64,000 nt of DNA from Desulfobacterales bacterium (GCA_021737275.1 JAIPEE010000012.1:22680-86679), one strand, 5' to 3'. Counted from the first letter of the stretch, positions 1 through 9,320 are shown. Notes: a model not told the origin generated them from the sequence alone. Numbers and translations: made by a program.

Positions 1-422
1 ACTCGAACGTTTTTAAAGGAGTGCAGAACCGTATTTCAGGGATAACCACCGGGTTTTTGGCACCTGTTTTTTTTGCTTCGATCGGCCTGCACCTCGATGT
101 CAGTGCGTTCACAAATATTCCCTTGTTTCTGGTGGTGCTGATTGTCACTGCAGTGTTGTGCAAGCTGATAGGAGCCGGCCTGCCGGCATATTTGATTGGC
201 CTGTCCGGCAAGGACTCATTAATTGTCGGCTTCGGTATGAGCGGGCGGGGAGCCGTGGAGCTGATTATTGCCGACATTGCTTTGCGTGCCGGCCTGTTTT
301 CCCAACCTGATCCGACGCCGGCCATCGTGGCCAACATGTTTTCAGCCATCGTCATTATGGCGGTAGTGACTACGCTGATAACTGCGATTGGCCTGCGCTT
401 GATCGTGTCACGGGAATCCTGA
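1..422 (+). CDS. Kef-type cation/proton antiporter, C-terminal part (5' end outside window)
   Basis: The reading frame is open from base 3, so this is the end of a longer gene. What remains is very hydrophobic with about three to four membrane segments. The stretch FLAPVFFASIGLHLD is typical of the late transmembrane core of CPA2 (KefB/NapA-like) monovalent cation:proton antiporters, and the later glycine-rich GFGMSGRGAVELI also fits that family. No TrkA-N domain follows: the protein stops shortly after the last helix. It ends 5 bases before the next gene on the same strand, suggesting co-transcription. Family assignment is good; the ion (Na+ or K+) cannot be told from this piece. Confidence 0.8.
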   Translation, partial: SNVFKGVQNRISGITTGFLAPVFFASIGLHLDVSAFTNIPLFLVVLIVTAVLCKLIGAGLPAYLIGLSGKDSLIVGFGMSGRGAVELIIADIALRAGLFSQPDPTPAIVANMFSAIVIMAVVTTLITAIGLRLIVSRES

Positions 423-427
423 AAAAT

Positions 428-1129
428 ATGAAAAGTAATAAAATAGCGCTCCGAATTGCCACTTACAACATTCACCGTTGTGTCGGTTGTGATGACGTTG
501 AAGCACCGGAACGCATCGCTGAAATATTGCGGGATATCAATGCGGATGTAACGGCCATTCAGGAAGTAGCTTTCGATCGTGACAATCCGAATAATATTTT
601 GGCCGGCCTTGCCCGGTCAATTGGCGCCCAAGCGATTGAAGGCCCTACTCTCCTGGGGAAAAAGGGCCACTACGGCAATGCGATTCTTTCACGGATTGTT
701 CCAAACCGTATAGAGCGTCTGGATATCAGTGTGCCGGGGCGAGAGCCAAGAGGCGCCATTGCGATAAATCTGCACCTGAACAACACTATCATCAGGGTCA
801 TAGCAACACACCTCGGACTGCATCCCAGGGAACGCCGATATCAGGTGGGTCGTCTCCTGTCGTTGCTGGAGGATCCGAATGCAGGAATAACGATCCTGCT
901 GGGGGATTTCAATGAGTGGTTTTTTCTGGGCCGCCCGTTGCGCTGGGTGAATCGGCGATTCGGCAGTATGCCGTCACCGACCACCTTTCCCAGCCGTCGA
1001 CCGGTTTTAGCTCTTGATCGCATATGGGTTGACCCTGCAGACCGCCTGATATCACTAAACCATCATCTTAACCTGCGAACATCCATCGCATCCGATCATC
1101 TTCCCTTGATAGCACAAGTGGCTATTTGA
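428..1129 (+). CDS. Endonuclease/exonuclease/phosphatase (EEP) family protein
   Basis: A 233-residue single EEP (DNase I-like) domain with all catalytic positions visible: N14 (TYNIHR), E46 (AIQEV), H128 (ATHLGL), D160/N162 (LLGDFNEW), D197 (ALDRIW) and D223-H224 (ASDHLPL). Enzymes of this fold hydrolyse phosphodiester or phosphomonoester bonds in nucleic acids or phospholipid/inositol phosphates with a divalent metal. No signal peptide or membrane segment is seen. It begins 5 bases after the antiporter stop without a good ribosome binding site, so translational coupling is likely. In bacteria this subgroup is often found beside phospholipase D and VTT/DedA membrane genes; a VTT gene lies three genes downstream. 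A lipid or glycolipid phosphate substrate is inferred, not shown. Confidence 0.85.
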   Translation: MKSNKIALRIATYNIHRCVGCDDVEAPERIAEILRDINADVTAIQEVAFDRDNPNNILAGLARSIGAQAIEGPTLLGKKGHYGNAILSRIVPNRIERLDISVPGREPRGAIAINLHLNNTIIRVIATHLGLHPRERRYQVGRLLSLLEDPNAGITILLGDFNEWFFLGRPLRWVNRRFGSMPSPTTFPSRRPVLALDRIWVDPADRLISLNHHLNLRTSIASDHLPLIAQVAI

Positions 1130-1353
1130 TTCCAGGTATACCTGATATATTCATACCGTTGTCGGTAAGCACATTGTTCATATGGGTGTATGAAAGCAGG
1201 ACAATAGAGTGAACCACCCATATCATTTTAATTGGTTTCGTCATTATAATAATTCGAAAAATCCGGTTAACGAATGAGGCACCGGAGACCCGGTCTGGCC
1301 TTTTCGGATACCATATTTTTTCTATCGATCAGTTTAGCAAAAAGGATGCTGGC

Positions 1354-2667
1354 ATGAAGATATGTTTTTTTACAAATACTTACCTCCCCCATGTGGGCGG
1401 GGTTGCCAGGTCGGTCTCATTTTTTACCCGGGATCTGAGGGATGCTGGCCATCGGGTGCTAGTCATTGCTCCGACTTTTCCAGGGTGTGAAGAACACGAC
1501 TGTAATGAATCTGATGTATTCCGTGTGCCGGCCATCCAGAAATTTAACGGCAGTGATTTCTCGGTCCGTATCCCGTCGCCATTTCTCGTAGACGAAAAAG
1601 TCGACACCTTTGAGCCGGACATTATTCACAGCCATCACCCCTATCTTATGGGAGATGCAGCATTGCGAATCGCCCGGCGCAGAAAACTTCCCCTCATTTT
1701 CACGCATCATACCCTGTATGAGGAATATACGCATTATATCGCCAAAAACCCGGATAATATGAAACGCTTTGCGACTTTTTTGTCCACCAACTATGCCAAC
1801 CTGTGCGATCGGGTCGTAGCGCCCAGCCAAAGTATCAGGCAATTGATCGTGGAGCGTGGGGTATCTGTGCCGGTTTCAGAAATTCCAACCGGGGTGGATG
1901 CCGCTTTTTTCGCCAATGGGAATGGAAAATTATTTCGGGAAAAGCAGGGAATTGACCAGCAATCGTTTATAATAGGCCACCTGGGCCGGCTTGCGCCGGA
2001 AAAAAACCTGATCTATCTGGCTACCGCAGTGGCCCGAGCCATGCTGCAAAACACCCACACACTTTTTCTGGTTGTGGGATCGGGCCCCAGTCAAGAGGCC
2101 ATTGGGGAAATCTTTGACCGGTCGGGATTAAGCGGGCGGTTGATTCTGGCCGGCCAGTTGACCGGCCAGAACCTGGCGGATGCCTATAATGCAATGGACA
2201 TATTTACATTTGCATCCAAATCCGAAACACAGGGGATGGTTCTGACAGAGGCTATGGCAGCCGGCGTGCCGGTTCTGGCACTGGATGCCCCCGGAGTCAG
2301 AGAAGTACTGGACAATGGTGTGAACGGATGTCTTCTGGATAGTGATGCTTTGGAAGAACAGTTCGCCAATGTGCTTGCATGGGCTGTGGATGAGCCTGAA
2401 AAAGTTGCCGAGTGGTCCGATGCCGCCCGCCAAACGGCGTCGGCCTTCAGTCGGAGACGCTTGTCGAGAAAGATGTTACGCCTGTATGCAGATACCGTTG
2501 GTGCCAGAATTGAGAGAGGGGATTTTAAAACTACCGACCTTGATTTATGGGATAAATTTTTACTGGCTTGCCGCGCAGAGTGGGAGTTGATTACCGAAGT
2601 GGCAAGGAGTGCCATCCAGGCAGTAGACGATACCAGAGAAGTGGCCGGTCTCGATGAAACCGGTTGA
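1354..2667 (+). CDS. GT4 family glycosyltransferase
   Basis: 437 residues with the two-domain GT-B layout of retaining family 4 glycosyltransferases. The N-terminal acceptor domain opens with KICFFTNTYLPHVGGVARS (glycine loop at 15-16) and contains HSHHPYLMG near 92-100. The C-terminal nucleotide-sugar domain has GRLAPEKN (211-218) and the EX7E pair E291/E299 in ASKSETQGMVLTEA. The nearest style of known members is diacylglycerol or phosphatidylinositol glycosyltransferases, so a membrane lipid or envelope glycan acceptor is plausible. ATG is preceded by AAGGATG. The stop overlaps the next gene by 14 bases. A decayed relative of residues 136-200 lies at 13515-13730. Confidence 0.9.
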   Translation: MKICFFTNTYLPHVGGVARSVSFFTRDLRDAGHRVLVIAPTFPGCEEHDCNESDVFRVPAIQKFNGSDFSVRIPSPFLVDEKVDTFEPDIIHSHHPYLMGDAALRIARRRKLPLIFTHHTLYEEYTHYIAKNPDNMKRFATFLSTNYANLCDRVVAPSQSIRQLIVERGVSVPVSEIPTGVDAAFFANGNGKLFREKQGIDQQSFIIGHLGRLAPEKNLIYLATAVARAMLQNTHTLFLVVGSGPSQEAIGEIFDRSGLSGRLILAGQLTGQNLADAYNAMDIFTFASKSETQGMVLTEAMAAGVPVLALDAPGVREVLDNGVNGCLLDSDALEEQFANVLAWAVDEPEKVAEWSDAARQTASAFSRRRLSRKMLRLYADTVGARIERGDFKTTDLDLWDKFLLACRAEWELITEVARSAIQAVDDTREVAGLDETG

Positions 2668-4324
2668 TTCCATAGCAAGCGTTTATAGGCGTTTACGAAG
2701 AAAAATGTCCCGTGCCGAGTGGTCCGTGCGATTGCTGGGTCTGTCGCGCTGTATCGACACGAAAAATGAGCCGGGGCTGATCATGATTCAGATAGACGGA
2801 CTGTCTTTGACCCAATTCAAGCGGGCGCTTACCCGCGGACGTTTACCGTTTATTCGAAAATTAATCCTAAATCGCGGATTCGTGATCCACTCATTTTATT
2901 CCGGTGTGCCGTCTTCAACACCAGCCGTTCAGGGGGAGCTTTTCTACGGTGTCAAAACTTCGGTGCCGGCATTTGAATTCATTGATCGCAGAGCAAAAGA
3001 ACACCATGCCATGTTTTACCCGGCATCAGCCAACCATGTGACCGCTCGGCTCAAACGTGCCGGGAATCCACTACTCCTCAAAGGCGGTTCAGCTTATTCT
3101 CACATTTATTCCGGTGGCGCGGACACTGCCAGGTATTGTTCCGAAACTATGAATCTGCAGTCATTGGCCGATGCTATCAATCCGTTGAAACTGGTCTCAA
3201 TTTTTTTGTTTCATGTCCTGAAACTGTTCAGGGTGCTGGGTTTTGCGTGTATCGAGTTGATATTGGCCTTATACGATTTTTTCGGCGGTGTGTTCCAGGG
3301 AGAGAATGTTTTCAAAGAGCTGAAGTTCATCCCAACCCGTTTGTTTATATGCGTCATCTTGCGGGAAATGATCCGTTTTCGGGTAAAAATGGATGTTACA
3401 TGTGGGGTTCCTATCGTTTCAGCCAATTTTCTTGGTTATGACGAACAGGCGCATCGCCGTGGCCCGCAATCGGCCTTCGCTCATTGGACATTGAAGGGTA
3501 TTGACGAAGTGGTAAAGGATATTTTTAAAACTGCGGCTCTTTCGGACAAACGGAATTATCAACTCGTCGTGTATTCGGATCACGGCCAGGAATCGGTTCA
3601 AAATTTTCAGGACCTTTTCGGCAAGTCTTTAAAACAGGCTGTGAATGAACATATCAATCAGTTTTATGGCGGCACCGGACATGGCTCAAGCGAACATGAG
3701 GAAAATATATTGGAACAAGGGTACAGGCAAGCGGCTAACCTTCTTTTTGATAACGCACTCTGGATAAAGAAAAAAGAGTTATCATCGCCCAACTGTTTTT
3801 CAGATCGTGTGGAAATTACGACAATGGGACCAATCGGGCATGTATATCTGCCAAAAAGCGGCAACTACGGGAAAGATGGCAATTCCCATCCTGCAGGTCT
3901 GACCCGGTTGGCCTTCCTTCTCAATCGAAAAGCAAAAATTCCGCTGGTGCTTTTCCGTCAGGATGACAAAGTCATTGCTGTTAATGATACCGGCGCTTAC
4001 GATCTTAAAAAAAATGGTGAGTATATTGTGGGCAGCAACCATCCATTTTTAGATCAAGTCGTTGAAGATTTAACGAGATGTTGCCTTCATCCCGATGCCG
4101 GGGATCTGGTACTTTCCGGATGGAAGGCTGAAGGGACGCCGATCTCCTTCAATATCGAGAGCGGCTCCCACGGAGGCCCGGGAAGAGAGGAAACCCGGGG
4201 CTTTGCACTGTTACCACCTGAAATGATTATCGACAAACCGTTCATACGCCCCATGGATCTGAGAGATCAAATTTTTATTTATCGCGGAAAAAAACTGACA
4301 GGGAAAGGAAAAACGCTTGTTTGA
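2654..4324 (+). CDS. Alkaline phosphatase superfamily phosphodiesterase/phosphatase, membrane-associated
   Basis: 556 residues with the metal-site signature of the alkaline phosphatase/type I phosphodiesterase superfamily: D48 (MIQIDG), nucleophile T89 (PSSTPAVQ), D263 and H267 (GYDEQAH), D309-H310 (YSDHGQ) and a late H506 (SGSHGGPG). A hydrophobic insertion at about 176-215 (FLFHVLKLFRVLG then IELILALYDFFGGVF) could anchor the enzyme to the membrane. No signal peptide is seen. It overlaps both neighbours, the glycosyltransferase by 14 bases and the VTT gene by 8, so the three are probably translated together. Phospholipid headgroups or phosphorylated glycans are plausible substrates; the true substrate is unknown. 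Confidence 0.82.
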   Translation: MKPVDSIASVYRRLRRKMSRAEWSVRLLGLSRCIDTKNEPGLIMIQIDGLSLTQFKRALTRGRLPFIRKLILNRGFVIHSFYSGVPSSTPAVQGELFYGVKTSVPAFEFIDRRAKEHHAMFYPASANHVTARLKRAGNPLLLKGGSAYSHIYSGGADTARYCSETMNLQSLADAINPLKLVSIFLFHVLKLFRVLGFACIELILALYDFFGGVFQGENVFKELKFIPTRLFICVILREMIRFRVKMDVTCGVPIVSANFLGYDEQAHRRGPQSAFAHWTLKGIDEVVKDIFKTAALSDKRNYQLVVYSDHGQESVQNFQDLFGKSLKQAVNEHINQFYGGTGHGSSEHEENILEQGYRQAANLLFDNALWIKKKELSSPNCFSDRVEITTMGPIGHVYLPKSGNYGKDGNSHPAGLTRLAFLLNRKAKIPLVLFRQDDKVIAVNDTGAYDLKKNGEYIVGSNHPFLDQVVEDLTRCCLHPDAGDLVLSGWKAEGTPISFNIESGSHGGPGREETRGFALLPPEMIIDKPFIRPMDLRDQIFIYRGKKLTGKGKTLV

Positions 4325-5003
4325 CATGATAAATAAATATCGCACTCTGCTTTTGCCGGTAACGCTTATTATTGCTCTGGGGGCTGCGATTATCTTTTTT
4401 CACGAGGATATTCAATCGGGCTTATTACTGTTGAAAAGCGACCGGACACATCCCGCAGTAATCATTTTCTCGTTTCTGGTTTTACCGGCGATATTCTTTC
4501 CCGTCTCCGTACTGCTGGTGCTCATCGGCCTCCGATTCGGTGTAATATGGGGGATTGTAATCATGTTTCTGCTGATTCCCGCTCATCTTTTTTTCTCTTA
4601 TTTTCTGATCCGCCGGGTATTTCATGACCGCCTTGAGTGGTTGGCCCGAAAAAAGAATTTTGGCATCCTTAATATACCCAAAGGCCGGCATATAAAATTC
4701 GGCATTCTGTTTATGGTCGTACCGGGTTTGCCGTATACGATAAAAAATTATTTACTACCATTATCGGGTATCTCTTTCAGGCACTATTTCTGGATCAGCT
4801 GGTTGACCCAGGGCGTGATGGGGATCCCTTTTATTGTATTAGGTGAGGCTGCATCAATATGGAACATCTATTTCGTTTTTATCGCCATTTTGCTGTTTTT
4901 CGCTGGGTATTTAATAAACAGGCAGATCCGAAAGAGATACGGCCACATGGTTGAATCCGTTTTGGATCAGCATATAAGGCCTTATCAATCAGGAAAGGAG
5001 TAA
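4317..5003 (+). CDS. VTT-domain (TVP38/DedA-like) integral membrane protein
   Basis: 228 residues, strongly hydrophobic, with about five to six membrane segments. The central GLRFGVIWGIVIMFLLIPAH, the charged re-entrant region and the following F.....PGLPYTIKNYLLPLSG pattern are those of VTT-domain proteins, a family that includes lipid scramblases and undecaprenyl-phosphate or phospholipid transporters. The TTG at 4317 is preferred because AAGGA lies 7 bases upstream; an ATG at 4326 is the alternative. The gene overlaps the phosphatase gene by 8 bases. In this cluster it could move the lipid carrier that the neighbouring glycosyltransferase and phosphatase act on. That role is inference. Confidence 0.82.
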   Translation: MFDMINKYRTLLLPVTLIIALGAAIIFFHEDIQSGLLLLKSDRTHPAVIIFSFLVLPAIFFPVSVLLVLIGLRFGVIWGIVIMFLLIPAHLFFSYFLIRRVFHDRLEWLARKKNFGILNIPKGRHIKFGILFMVVPGLPYTIKNYLLPLSGISFRHYFWISWLTQGVMGIPFIVLGEAASIWNIYFVFIAILLFFAGYLINRQIRKRYGHMVESVLDQHIRPYQSGKE

Positions 5004-5008
5004 CATCC

Positions 5009-7294
5009 ATGTTGAAAAAATGGCTGCCCTGGAAGTTTATTATAAAAAGAGCCGCAAGAGCCTATGGATTCCTGGATCCCATAACATTGCTGGCCCGGTT
5101 GCGCCGATTCGGCCATCCCTCGGAAGTACATGAACCGATTGAATTGATCCGGGCCGGTGTGGTTTTTCATGCCAGAGGGCTGGTCAACACACGTGCCATA
5201 CAATACAACTTGGATTGGATCTGGCCTTTTTGGATTGTCAAACAGTTCAAACCTAATGATATATCTTTTATTCCCAGAGGATTCGCTTTCAGCCATGTCA
5301 ACCTGACCCACCGTAACTGGACGGCCGTGGGACATCCGGACCTGCCGCATTACCCCATCGTGGATCCGAGGGGATTGGTGACGCCCTATCTTGACAGCTG
5401 GTCGATCGATTGCTGGTTGCTGCCGGAAAATGGTCCTATGCTTGTTCCCTCAGAGGTCGAAAAGGTGCACCAGCGCCTCAATCTGGAAGACGATGCACTT
5501 TCCGTTTTCACTCGGACGCAAAAAGCGGGGCTACGGCTCGATACAACCGTGCGTGTAGATGAAACATCGGATGGTTGTCAAACACATATCCACGCCAGCG
5601 GTTTTGCTGAAAACGGCGGATATCTCGTTCTGGCTTTACGCCCCTATAACCCGGAAGGTATTCAGTTTATCGATTCAATTGCCTTTGATCAAGAAGATTG
5701 CTGTTTTTTAATCAATGGGCAGACTGGTGTTCATTTTAATCACGAACCGGAAAAAGTTATCTTCTCCAATTATGAAAAAGGTGATGTCGCCCATATCCTG
5801 GACCAGGCGGAACAGGAAACTGCTGTGAAATGTGATATCGGTATGGCCACGGCTGCAGCCATTTTCCCCGTCGCTAAAAAACGGACAACTGAAATTACGG
5901 TGTCGATGCCCCTGGTGGATGCAGCCGCAGCCAGTTCATCATCCTCCGAAACAGTCATCGGTGAATCACCGGTTCAAGGCTGGCAAAGCTGTCTTGATAA
6001 CACCGCACGATTGAAAGTACCTGATGAAAAGATCCGGTTTCTCTATGATGCCGCCGTACGTACTATGCTGCTGTTGAGCGCGGGTAATGCCTACCCCGGC
6101 CCATATACATACAAACGCTTCTGGTTCAGGGATGCATGCTTGATGATCCATGCGCTATTGGCAATTGGCTTGTCCAAACGGGCGTCACGCATGATTTTAG
6201 ACTTTCCTTCACGACAGACATTGACGGGATATTTTCAATCTCAGGAAGGCGAATGGGATTCCAATGGCCAGGTTCTGTGGATTGCCGGCAGACTACACGA
6301 GCTAACCGGTATCACCTATGACACGGCTTTTATAAAATCGATTTTCAAGGGAGCAAACTGGATTATCAATAAACGCAGCCAACTGGACACGGATAAACCT
6401 CATCACGGACTACTGCCTGCCGGCTTCAGCGCCGAACACCTGGGGCCCAATGATTATTATTATTGGGATAATTACTGGGGTTTGGCCGGGCTGCGCGCAG
6501 CCGGGCGGATGGCCGGTGATTATAATTTTCATAAAGATCAGGATGAATTTTATCGTCAGGCAGCTGCCTTTCATCAACACATCATGAATAGCATTGATAA
6601 GGTTTCTGAAAAGAAAAGGCAAGGAGGTATTCCGGCATCTCCCTATCGGCGGATGGATGCAGGAGCGGTCGGGTCTATTGTGGCCGACTATCCCCTGCAG
6701 CTGACATTACCCAATGATCCCATGATCATGAAGACCATCGCTTACCTGATGGAAAACTGTTTCCATTCCGGGGCATTTTTTCAGGATATGATCCACTCGG
6801 GGATCAATGTCTATCTGACGCTCGCGATTGCCCAAAGTCTTCTGCGGGCCGGAGATCCGACCTATCGACAACTGATTCAAACCGTCGCCGATCTGTCCAC
6901 TCCGACCGGGCAGTGGCCTGAGGCCATCCATCCGTTTACCAGGGGCGGCTGCATGGGTGACGGCCAGCACGGTTGGGCGTCTGCCGAGTGGTTGATGATG
7001 ATGCGTAATCTGTTCGTACGTGAAGAGGGCAATACAATAATTATCGGTTCGGGTATTTTCCCCAAATGGATTGAAAGCGGCAAGGAAATATCCTTCGGCC
7101 CCACCCTGATTCCCGGTGGGGAATTGACGGTAACCATGCGTGGTTCCGGCTCAGCCGTTTTTTTGGATCTCGATGTTGACAACCGTAATGCCGCCATCAA
7201 TATAGTTGTGGCAATTCCAGGTTACCAGACACACAAGCTCTTTAATACGTGTCATGCGCTGGAAATCAAACGATTGCCTTTATCATTGTTTTAA
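5009..7294 (+). CDS. Six-hairpin (GH15-like) glycosidase, glycogen-debranching-like
   Basis: 761 residues. The N-terminal 320 residues look like a beta-sandwich domain; residues about 340-690 look like an (alpha/alpha)6 barrel. Motifs of that fold are visible: YKRFWFRDACLMIHALL, GEWDSNGQVLW, PNDYYYWDNYWGLAGLRAAG and the late WPEAIHP...GDGQHGWASAEW. The acidic residues in GEWDSNG and WPEAIHP sit where GH15/GH37-type enzymes carry their acid and base. No signal peptide is seen, so a cytoplasmic alpha-glucan or glycolipid-sugar substrate is more likely than an extracellular one. AAGGAG precedes the ATG. It is the last gene of the cluster, and its 3' end overlaps the convergent gene by 12 bases. 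Confidence 0.72.
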   Translation: MLKKWLPWKFIIKRAARAYGFLDPITLLARLRRFGHPSEVHEPIELIRAGVVFHARGLVNTRAIQYNLDWIWPFWIVKQFKPNDISFIPRGFAFSHVNLTHRNWTAVGHPDLPHYPIVDPRGLVTPYLDSWSIDCWLLPENGPMLVPSEVEKVHQRLNLEDDALSVFTRTQKAGLRLDTTVRVDETSDGCQTHIHASGFAENGGYLVLALRPYNPEGIQFIDSIAFDQEDCCFLINGQTGVHFNHEPEKVIFSNYEKGDVAHILDQAEQETAVKCDIGMATAAAIFPVAKKRTTEITVSMPLVDAAAASSSSSETVIGESPVQGWQSCLDNTARLKVPDEKIRFLYDAAVRTMLLLSAGNAYPGPYTYKRFWFRDACLMIHALLAIGLSKRASRMILDFPSRQTLTGYFQSQEGEWDSNGQVLWIAGRLHELTGITYDTAFIKSIFKGANWIINKRSQLDTDKPHHGLLPAGFSAEHLGPNDYYYWDNYWGLAGLRAAGRMAGDYNFHKDQDEFYRQAAAFHQHIMNSIDKVSEKKRQGGIPASPYRRMDAGAVGSIVADYPLQLTLPNDPMIMKTIAYLMENCFHSGAFFQDMIHSGINVYLTLAIAQSLLRAGDPTYRQLIQTVADLSTPTGQWPEAIHPFTRGGCMGDGQHGWASAEWLMMMRNLFVREEGNTIIIGSGIFPKWIESGKEISFGPTLIPGGELTVTMRGSGSAVFLDLDVDNRNAAINIVVAIPGYQTHKLFNTCHALEIKRLPLSLF

Positions 7295-7576
7295 TTTGGA
7301 TTGTGCAGACTGGATCGCATATTTGAGAGAACCGGCAGCATTTTCGAAACCGGCTCTTAATTCTTTCCAGGCACTTTCTCCGGCCTGACGCAGGTTGTCG
7401 AGTTCTTCTTCAGTCGATTTGCGAATTGTTTTCAAGACTTCAATCTGTTCATTATATCGTTCCTGAATGTCAGCCTGTTTTTGTTTAGCTTCAGCCTCCA
7501 GTCCGGCAATTTCGGCATTCCATTCATCCAGCTTGGCTTTCATTTTTTTTACGTATGCATCTCTGGTATTACTCAT
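7283..7576 (-). CDS. Small coiled-coil protein, paralogue of the cassette gene at 9478
   Basis: 97 residues from the ATG at 7576, chosen because GGAGG (7586-7590) sits 9 bases upstream; earlier ATGs abut that site. The protein is almost entirely charged heptad helix rich in E, K and Q, with no membrane segment, and ends in an AWKELRAGFENAAGSL segment. The same layout (MS..+.AY..K, DEW.AEI, AGE.AW..L+AGF/I) is found in the gene at 9478-9765, so the two are clear paralogues. Similar small helical proteins are known in cyanobacteria and proteobacteria as stress-induced proteins of unknown mechanism. It heads away from the zf-TFIIB/PRC pair and is probably co-transcribed with them. Confidence 0.8.
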   Translation of the reverse strand: MSNTRDAYVKKMKAKLDEWNAEIAGLEAEAKQKQADIQERYNEQIEVLKTIRKSTEEELDNLRQAGESAWKELRAGFENAAGSLKYAIQSAQSKLKQ

Positions 7577-7617
7577 AACCATCATCCTCCATAACATTCA
7601 CCACTGAAAATCACCTA

Positions 7618-8163
7618 CTACAATGGCAGCGATTTCTGTAGTCCCATAATGACACTTTTCAGCATAGGATGCTGAACAAATATCCGATGCCTGAGAAGTG
7701 CCAGCACCATTTTTAAATCTTGCCAATCGGAAACGATCGAATCTGATCCCGTCAGCATCTCTTTAGCTTGCTGCAGGCTGATTTTGACAAATTCAGGTGC
7801 TGATTTTTTATTAGCCTCATCAAGCAGAGCATTGACGAGATATAAAAACTGTCCGGCATCAAGCCACGTTCCATTACACGCCGTACAGATTTTGATTTCT
7901 ACTGTAGATTGCGAATTCTTAATCTTGGCCAAGGTAATATCGCGGCATTTCGGACATAAACTCAAAGCCTTGCCAGCCTGGAATTCGGCCTGCTCCTTCC
8001 AGGTTTCAATTTCCAGCCATCCCATATCCGGCAAGATCTCATCTTTAACATCCTCCAGTTGACCATTTTCAAACCACATTCCCTTGCAGCAGGAGCATTC
8101 ACTGATGATGATGCCGTCGATTGAGCTGCATTTCATAGGTTCTTTGCATTGAGGGCATTGCAT
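7618..8163 (-). CDS. zf-TFIIB-type double zinc-ribbon protein
   Basis: 181 residues from the ATG at 8163, which has GGGAGAAG upstream and avoids overlap with the preceding gene. Two zinc ribbons of the zf-TFIIB (COG3809) type are visible. The first is MQCPQCKEP then SECSCCKGMWFENGQLEDV; the second is SLCPKCRD then KICTACNGTWLDAGQFLYL. Each has two CxxC knuckles followed by the family hallmark W(F/L)(D/E).G(Q/E). The C-terminal 60 residues are helical without motifs. The molecular role of this family is not established. It lies 16 bases downstream of the PRC-barrel gene and 42 upstream of the coiled-coil gene, giving a three-gene unit. Confidence 0.85.
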   Translation of the reverse strand: MQCPQCKEPMKCSSIDGIIISECSCCKGMWFENGQLEDVKDEILPDMGWLEIETWKEQAEFQAGKALSLCPKCRDITLAKIKNSQSTVEIKICTACNGTWLDAGQFLYLVNALLDEANKKSAPEFVKISLQQAKEMLTGSDSIVSDWQDLKMVLALLRHRIFVQHPMLKSVIMGLQKSLPL

Positions 8164-8179
8164 GGCAGACTTCTCCCTT

Positions 8180-8926
8180 TTAATCCCAGTATTTCGGGCG
8201 GCCGTAAAAATCATACATTCGTTCTTCATACTCACGATTCACCAGCATCGTCGGGTCATATTCCGGACTATTCCTGATTTGCTCACTGGTTAAATCAACA
8301 CGCACATCTCTTTTCGCCCAGCTTACCTTATCAATCCAGTTGGGTGCTATCAGTACCTTCCTGCCCGGCAACCAATTGCGCGTATCAACAACCATATAAT
8401 GGATGACCCATGTTTCGTCGTTTAGAATGAAATCCTCTACATGGCCCACAGCGTCGTCCAGGGCCTTGATGTGGTAGCCTGCCACCTCGTTTGCAGAACG
8501 AAGGTTGTCATTTCCTGAACGGGGCTCACTTTTTTCATTTTCTGATATTTTGTTACGATACAACAGGCCAGGATGGGTTGCAATTCCCCAAGGGTGTCTG
8601 CCAACCCAGTAATAAGGCCATCCGTAATATCGGGTCCAGTTGAGTTCATGCTGGCGGCTGACCGGTGCGTCGCTGTCCAATACCGGTGCCCCTTCGATTC
8701 GTTCCTTGGTCAAGCGGATCGGAAAGGTTCTGGATTGCCAGTCCGGATCACCAAGTGATATCGGCGAAATAAGGACTTTTATTCCCGGCAGCCATTTTCC
8801 GGTATCCGCCACCATATAACGGATAGTCCACAGACGGTCGTCAAAGAGAAAATCTTTACAACGGCCGATTTCACCATCCTCTGCTAATAGAACATAATTA
8901 TAAAGCCCTTTTACGCTTCGTAACAT
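8180..8926 (-). CDS. Protein with two PRC-barrel domains
   Basis: 248 residues built from an internal duplication. The first copy (about 1-95) contains GEIGRCKDFLFDDRLWTIRYMVADTG and WLPGIKVLISP; the second (about 130-230) contains VGHVEDFILNDETWVIHYMVVDT and WLPGRKVLIAP. Each ends with a stretch resembling V+LT.E.I..+P. This is the PRC-barrel fold used in photosynthetic reaction-centre H subunits and in RimM, but here in the stand-alone stress-type form. A linker of about 35 residues with YYGWPYYWVGRHPWG joins the copies. AAAGGAG lies 6 bases before the ATG. It is first in the unit with the zf-TFIIB and coiled-coil genes. Confidence 0.88.
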   Translation of the reverse strand: MLRSVKGLYNYVLLAEDGEIGRCKDFLFDDRLWTIRYMVADTGKWLPGIKVLISPISLGDPDWQSRTFPIRLTKERIEGAPVLDSDAPVSRQHELNWTRYYGWPYYWVGRHPWGIATHPGLLYRNKISENEKSEPRSGNDNLRSANEVAGYHIKALDDAVGHVEDFILNDETWVIHYMVVDTRNWLPGRKVLIAPNWIDKVSWAKRDVRVDLTSEQIRNSPEYDPTMLVNREYEERMYDFYGRPKYWD

Positions 8927-9320
8927 TTTTTCTCCTTTCTGTGTTTAATGTGAATTGCAAACAGATAGCCTGCATCATCAATAACAAGCCACAGTTTTAT
9001 TTATTCTTTTTCTCTCCGACAGAGGTTTAAGCCTGAAATCAGGAACCGCCGGATGCCGTCGAAACAGAATATGGTTTTCATAGTAACAGTATGCATAAAA
9101 AACAAAACCGGGTTTTCCATGTATATGGATCAGAAATTGACTGTATTTAAGGCCGATTGCCCGACCGTTCAGTCTTTTTAAGACGGCATATAACTGTGGA
9201 GATTAGGAAGAATTCGTCTGAATAATAAATGCTGTTTTTTTTGAAGCAAACTAAACCCTTCACCTGATGGTTTTTTTTTATAGGTGAATTAATATAAACT
9301 AAAATTTAGAGTTTCATAAA
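8927..9320. other. Intergenic region upstream of the PRC-barrel gene and the cassette
   Basis: No convincing gene is seen on either strand. The stretch is AT-rich with several T runs and must hold the minus-strand promoter for the PRC-barrel unit; I could not pick a clear -35/-10 pair. A TTGACA at 9428-9433, further right, lacks a good -10 partner. Confidence 0.4.
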
